Below are positions 61,125-64,000 of a stretch of 64,000 nt of DNA, piece after piece. Source of the stretch: Bradyrhizobium sp. CCGUVB1N3 (GTDB taxonomy: Bacteria > Pseudomonadota > Alphaproteobacteria > Rhizobiales > Xanthobacteraceae); the NCBI RefSeq assembly GCF_024199925.1, contig NZ_JANADR010000001.1, positions 5,645,501 through 5,709,500 on the forward strand, written 5' to 3'. The notes under the pieces were generated by a model. That model was given only the letters and a program-made list of their open reading frames with translations, searched no databases and was not told where the DNA came from. Position numbers and translations under genes: made by a program. How positions within the stretch are numbered: the stretch's first letter is position 1; every line of letters begins with the position of its first letter.

Positions 61125-61817
61125 ATGACCCCACCCCGCTCCTTCACCCACATCGACACCTGGGTGTTCGATCTCGACAACACGCTCTATCCGCATCACG
61201 TCAACCTGTGGCAGCAGGTCGATGCGCGGATCGGGGAGTTCGTCTGCAGCTGGCTGAACGTGACGGCTGAGGAAGCGCGGAATATCCAGAAGGACTATTA
61301 CCGCCGCTTCGGCACCACCATGCGCGGCATGATGACCCTGCACGGCGTGCGCGCCGACGACTACCTCGCCTATGTCCACAAGATCGATCACTCGCCGCTG
61401 GAGCCGAACCCGGCGCTCGGCGAGGCCATCGCAAAACTTCCGGGGCGCAAGCTGATCCTGACCAACGGCTCGGTCGATCACGTCGATGCGGTGCTGTCGC
61501 GGCTCGGCCTCGCCGCGCATTTCGATGCGGTGTTCGACATCATCGCCGCCGAGTTCGAGCCGAAGCCGGCGCGGCAGACCTACCAGAAATTCCTCAGCGA
61601 CCATGCGGTCGATCCGACCCGGGCGGCGATGTTCGAGGATCTCGCCCGCAACCTCACCGTTCCGCACGAGCTTGGCATGACCACGGTGCTGGTGGTGCCC
61701 GACGGCACGAAGGAAGTGATCCGCGAGGACTGGGAACTGGAAGGCCGCGACGCCGCCCATGTCGACCATGTCACGGATGACCTGGCGGGGTTTTTGGCGA
61801 GGCAGTCGACACGATAG
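61125..61817 (+). CDS. HAD-family pyrimidine-5'-nucleotidase-like phosphatase
   Basis: This 230-residue HAD hydrolase has the nucleophile motif DLDNT (Asp16, Asp18), the second motif LTNGS at about 110, and the third FEDLARN at about 180. It is of the SDT1-like group ([11 protein letters not shown]). Substrates of this group are usually pyrimidine nucleotides. It lies between two family A repeats and precedes dapD. Confidence 0.88.
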   Translation: MTPPRSFTHIDTWVFDLDNTLYPHHVNLWQQVDARIGEFVCSWLNVTAEEARNIQKDYYRRFGTTMRGMMTLHGVRADDYLAYVHKIDHSPLEPNPALGEAIAKLPGRKLILTNGSVDHVDAVLSRLGLAAHFDAVFDIIAAEFEPKPARQTYQKFLSDHAVDPTRAAMFEDLARNLTVPHELGMTTVLVVPDGTKEVIREDWELEGRDAAHVDHVTDDLAGFLARQSTR

Positions 61818-61823
61818 CCGCAG

Positions 61824-61956
61824 TCGTCCTGGCGAAGGCCAGGACCCATAGCCCCAGGGAATGGTTGTGGCGCGAGATGGGTGGTTACCAATCTTCGCCA
61901 AACTCCTCCCTGTGGCTATGGGTCCCGGGCTCGCGCTTTGCGCGCCCCGGGACGAC
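61824..61956. repeat. Family A palindromic intergenic repeat, copy 3
   Basis: It begins GTCGTCCTGG and ends CCGGGACGAC, with inner GGACCCATAGCCCCAGGGA and TCCCTGTGGCTATGGG. Copies 2 and 3 flank the HAD gene in the same orientation, so recombination between them could delete it. Confidence 0.85.
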
Positions 61957-62038
61957 AGGTGAGTATGCCTTGACTCTCCGGGCCCAAATCCCGAAAAAGC
62001 CTCCCAATCCGTCACAAATCCCGCCTGAGGAAATCCCG

Positions 62039-62884
<846 letters not shown>

Positions 62885-62915
62885 TCGAACCAAATCTGGT
62901 CCAAAACCGACCAAA

Positions 62916-62954
62916 CTCCGGGCCGCGAATGATTTCCGCCGCCCGGGGTTTTTT
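62916..62954 (+). terminator. Rho-independent terminator after dapD
   Basis: CTCCGGGC at 62916-62923 pairs with GCCCGGGG at 62941-62948 (one T-G pair), and TTTTTT follows at 62949-62954. It lies 32 bases past the dapD stop and directly ahead of the DUF805 gene. Confidence 0.7.
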
Positions 62955-62957
62955 ATC

Positions 62958-63551
62958 ATGGATTGGACCTGGTACCTTTTCAGCTTCAAGGGCCGCATCA
63001 ACCGCGCCAAGTTCTGGCTCGCCGGGTTGGTCATCGTCTGCTGGATGATTGTCCTGGCCGCGATCGTGGTGGCGTTCGGCGCCCGCAGGTTCGGCTTCTC
63101 GGTCGAGGACGTCTTCAAGATCGTCGATCCCAATACCTATCGCACGCTGTCGCGTGCCGATCTCCCGCTGATCCTGGCCAAGGTGATCGGCACGCCGCTG
63201 TTCGCATGGGTCTTTGCCGCGACCGCGATCAAGCGGCTGCATGACCGTGACAAGAGCGCCTGGTGGGTGTTGCCGTTCTTCGTCCTGCCCGGCCTGATCA
63301 ACCAGTTCCTGGACCGGATCGACAACGATTACGTCAGCTTCACGCTCGGCCTGATCTCGCTCGTGCTGGCGTCGTGGGGCTGGATCGAACTGCTGTTCTT
63401 CCGCGGCTCGCGCAAGACCAACCGCTTTGGTGCCAATCCGCTCCACGTCTCGCCGGCCGCTGAATTGGGCTGGGATCAGAAGCGCGAGCTGGAAATGGCT
63501 GCGCAGAAGGCTGGCCCGCCGCCGCAATGGCGTGTAAAGCCGGGGGCATGA
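62958..63551 (+). CDS. DUF805 membrane protein
   Basis: This 197-residue protein has the DUF805 opening ([20 protein letters not shown]), two or three further helices ([20 protein letters not shown]), and the conserved [12 protein letters not shown]. The C-terminus is cytosolic. The ATG 62958 comes straight after the terminator T-run. The stop overlaps the dapE start (ATGA), implying coupling. The function is unknown. Confidence 0.87.
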   Translation: MDWTWYLFSFKGRINRAKFWLAGLVIVCWMIVLAAIVVAFGARRFGFSVEDVFKIVDPNTYRTLSRADLPLILAKVIGTPLFAWVFAATAIKRLHDRDKSAWWVLPFFVLPGLINQFLDRIDNDYVSFTLGLISLVLASWGWIELLFFRGSRKTNRFGANPLHVSPAAELGWDQKRELEMAAQKAGPPPQWRVKPGA

Positions 63552-64000
63552 CTGACGCTGTTTCCCTCACCCGCGACCTCGTTCGCTGCCCCTCCGTCAC
63601 CCCGGCCGATGCCGGTGCCCTCGGTGTCCTCGAAGACCTCCTGAAGGCCGCCGGCTTCACGACGGATCGCGTCACCTTCGGCGAGCCCGGCACCGCCGAC
63701 ATTGACAATCTCTACGCCCGCATCGGCACCGAAGGGCCGCACATCACCTTCGCCGGCCATACCGACGTGGTGCCGCCCGGCGACGAATCGGCGTGGACGC
63801 TCGGAGCATTCTCCGGCGAGGTGAAGGACGGCTATCTCTATGGCCGCGGCGCGGTCGACATGAAGGGCGGCATCGCATGCAGCGTCGCTGCAGTGCTGGA
63901 GCATCTCGCAGCGAATGGCGGCAAGCCGCGCGCCGACGGGAAGGGCTCGATCTCCTTCCTGATCACCGGCGACGAGGAAGACGTCTCCATCAACGGCACG
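63548..64000 (+). CDS. dapE: Succinyl-diaminopimelate desuccinylase (partial, right edge)
   Basis: The first 151 residues of an M20 metallopeptidase-type enzyme are visible. The zinc ligands and catalytic residues appear as HTDVVPPGD (His71, Asp73), [10 protein letters not shown] (Asp104) and GDEED (Glu143, Glu144). It follows dapD in the lysine pathway. The ATG 63548 overlaps the DUF805 stop. The C-terminal lid and catalytic parts are beyond the window. Confidence 0.93.
   Translation, partial: MTDAVSLTRDLVRCPSVTPADAGALGVLEDLLKAAGFTTDRVTFGEPGTADIDNLYARIGTEGPHITFAGHTDVVPPGDESAWTLGAFSGEVKDGYLYGRGAVDMKGGIACSVAAVLEHLAANGGKPRADGKGSISFLITGDEEDVSINGT

Overview
The window is high-GC alphaproteobacterial chromosome and looks like a Bradyrhizobium or close relative. 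This is judged from protein style, the conserved order rpmH-rnpA-yidC-engB-argB-(DUF1036)-HAD phosphatase-dapD-DUF805-dapE, the very long NAD-glutamate dehydrogenase, and several families of intergenic palindromic repeats. The assignment is by recognition; no search was run. No phage, plasmid, insertion sequence or CRISPR array was found, so the window reads as ordinary chromosome with accessory catabolic islands.

Layout. 0-9.8 kb: left-edge-truncated methanethiol oxidase (SBP56), a DHDPS-superfamily aldolase, a chemotaxis receptor, a MarR-crotonase operon with a palindromic operator, and a TetR repressor divergent from an EmrAB-type efflux pair whose promoter lies inside an inverted repeat. 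9.9-11.6 kb: a single gene that fuses a ClpS-like adaptor domain, a ClpX-type zinc finger and a classical AAA+ ATPase. I regard it as the most interesting object here. 11.8-20.2 kb, mostly minus strand: tannase/feruloyl esterase, GntP permease plus patatin, serA, a triple rhodanese, a small SH3-like secreted protein, and a Tat-exported hydrolase with a divergent LysR. 21.3-25.9 kb: a 2-keto/2-hydroxy-acid island (DHDPS-like aldolase, FAD dehydrogenase, GntR regulator, lone sugar-type binding protein). 26-31.4 kb: two damaged genes (ygiQ with an internal deletion, an autotransporter with a frameshift) either side of a pentapeptide-repeat protein.

31.7-43 kb: DUF2270 protein, YbaK-type deacylase, CBS protein, NAD-GDH, DUF900 esterase, a translationally coupled pair (DUF1399-like plus TIGR04222 membrane protein with a Gly/Cys tail), and an MFS exporter. 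43-47 kb: an OmpA-like protein and three small orphan genes, separated by copies of a coding-like dispersed repeat. 47-52.5 kb: a catabolic island (DctA-like symporter, divergent LysR, alpha/beta hydrolase without its serine, carboxymuconolactone-decarboxylase-like protein, SDR, LigI-like amidohydrolase), probably for import and stepwise breakdown of an aromatic or lactone-type acid. 52.6-64 kb: a tiny membrane protein, tRNA-Arg(ACG), a histidine kinase, then the housekeeping run from rpmH to dapE, which the right edge cuts.

Limits: every family name rests on motifs read by eye. Exact substrates are unknown for most transporters and catabolic enzymes. Frameshift and deletion calls assume the sequence is correct.
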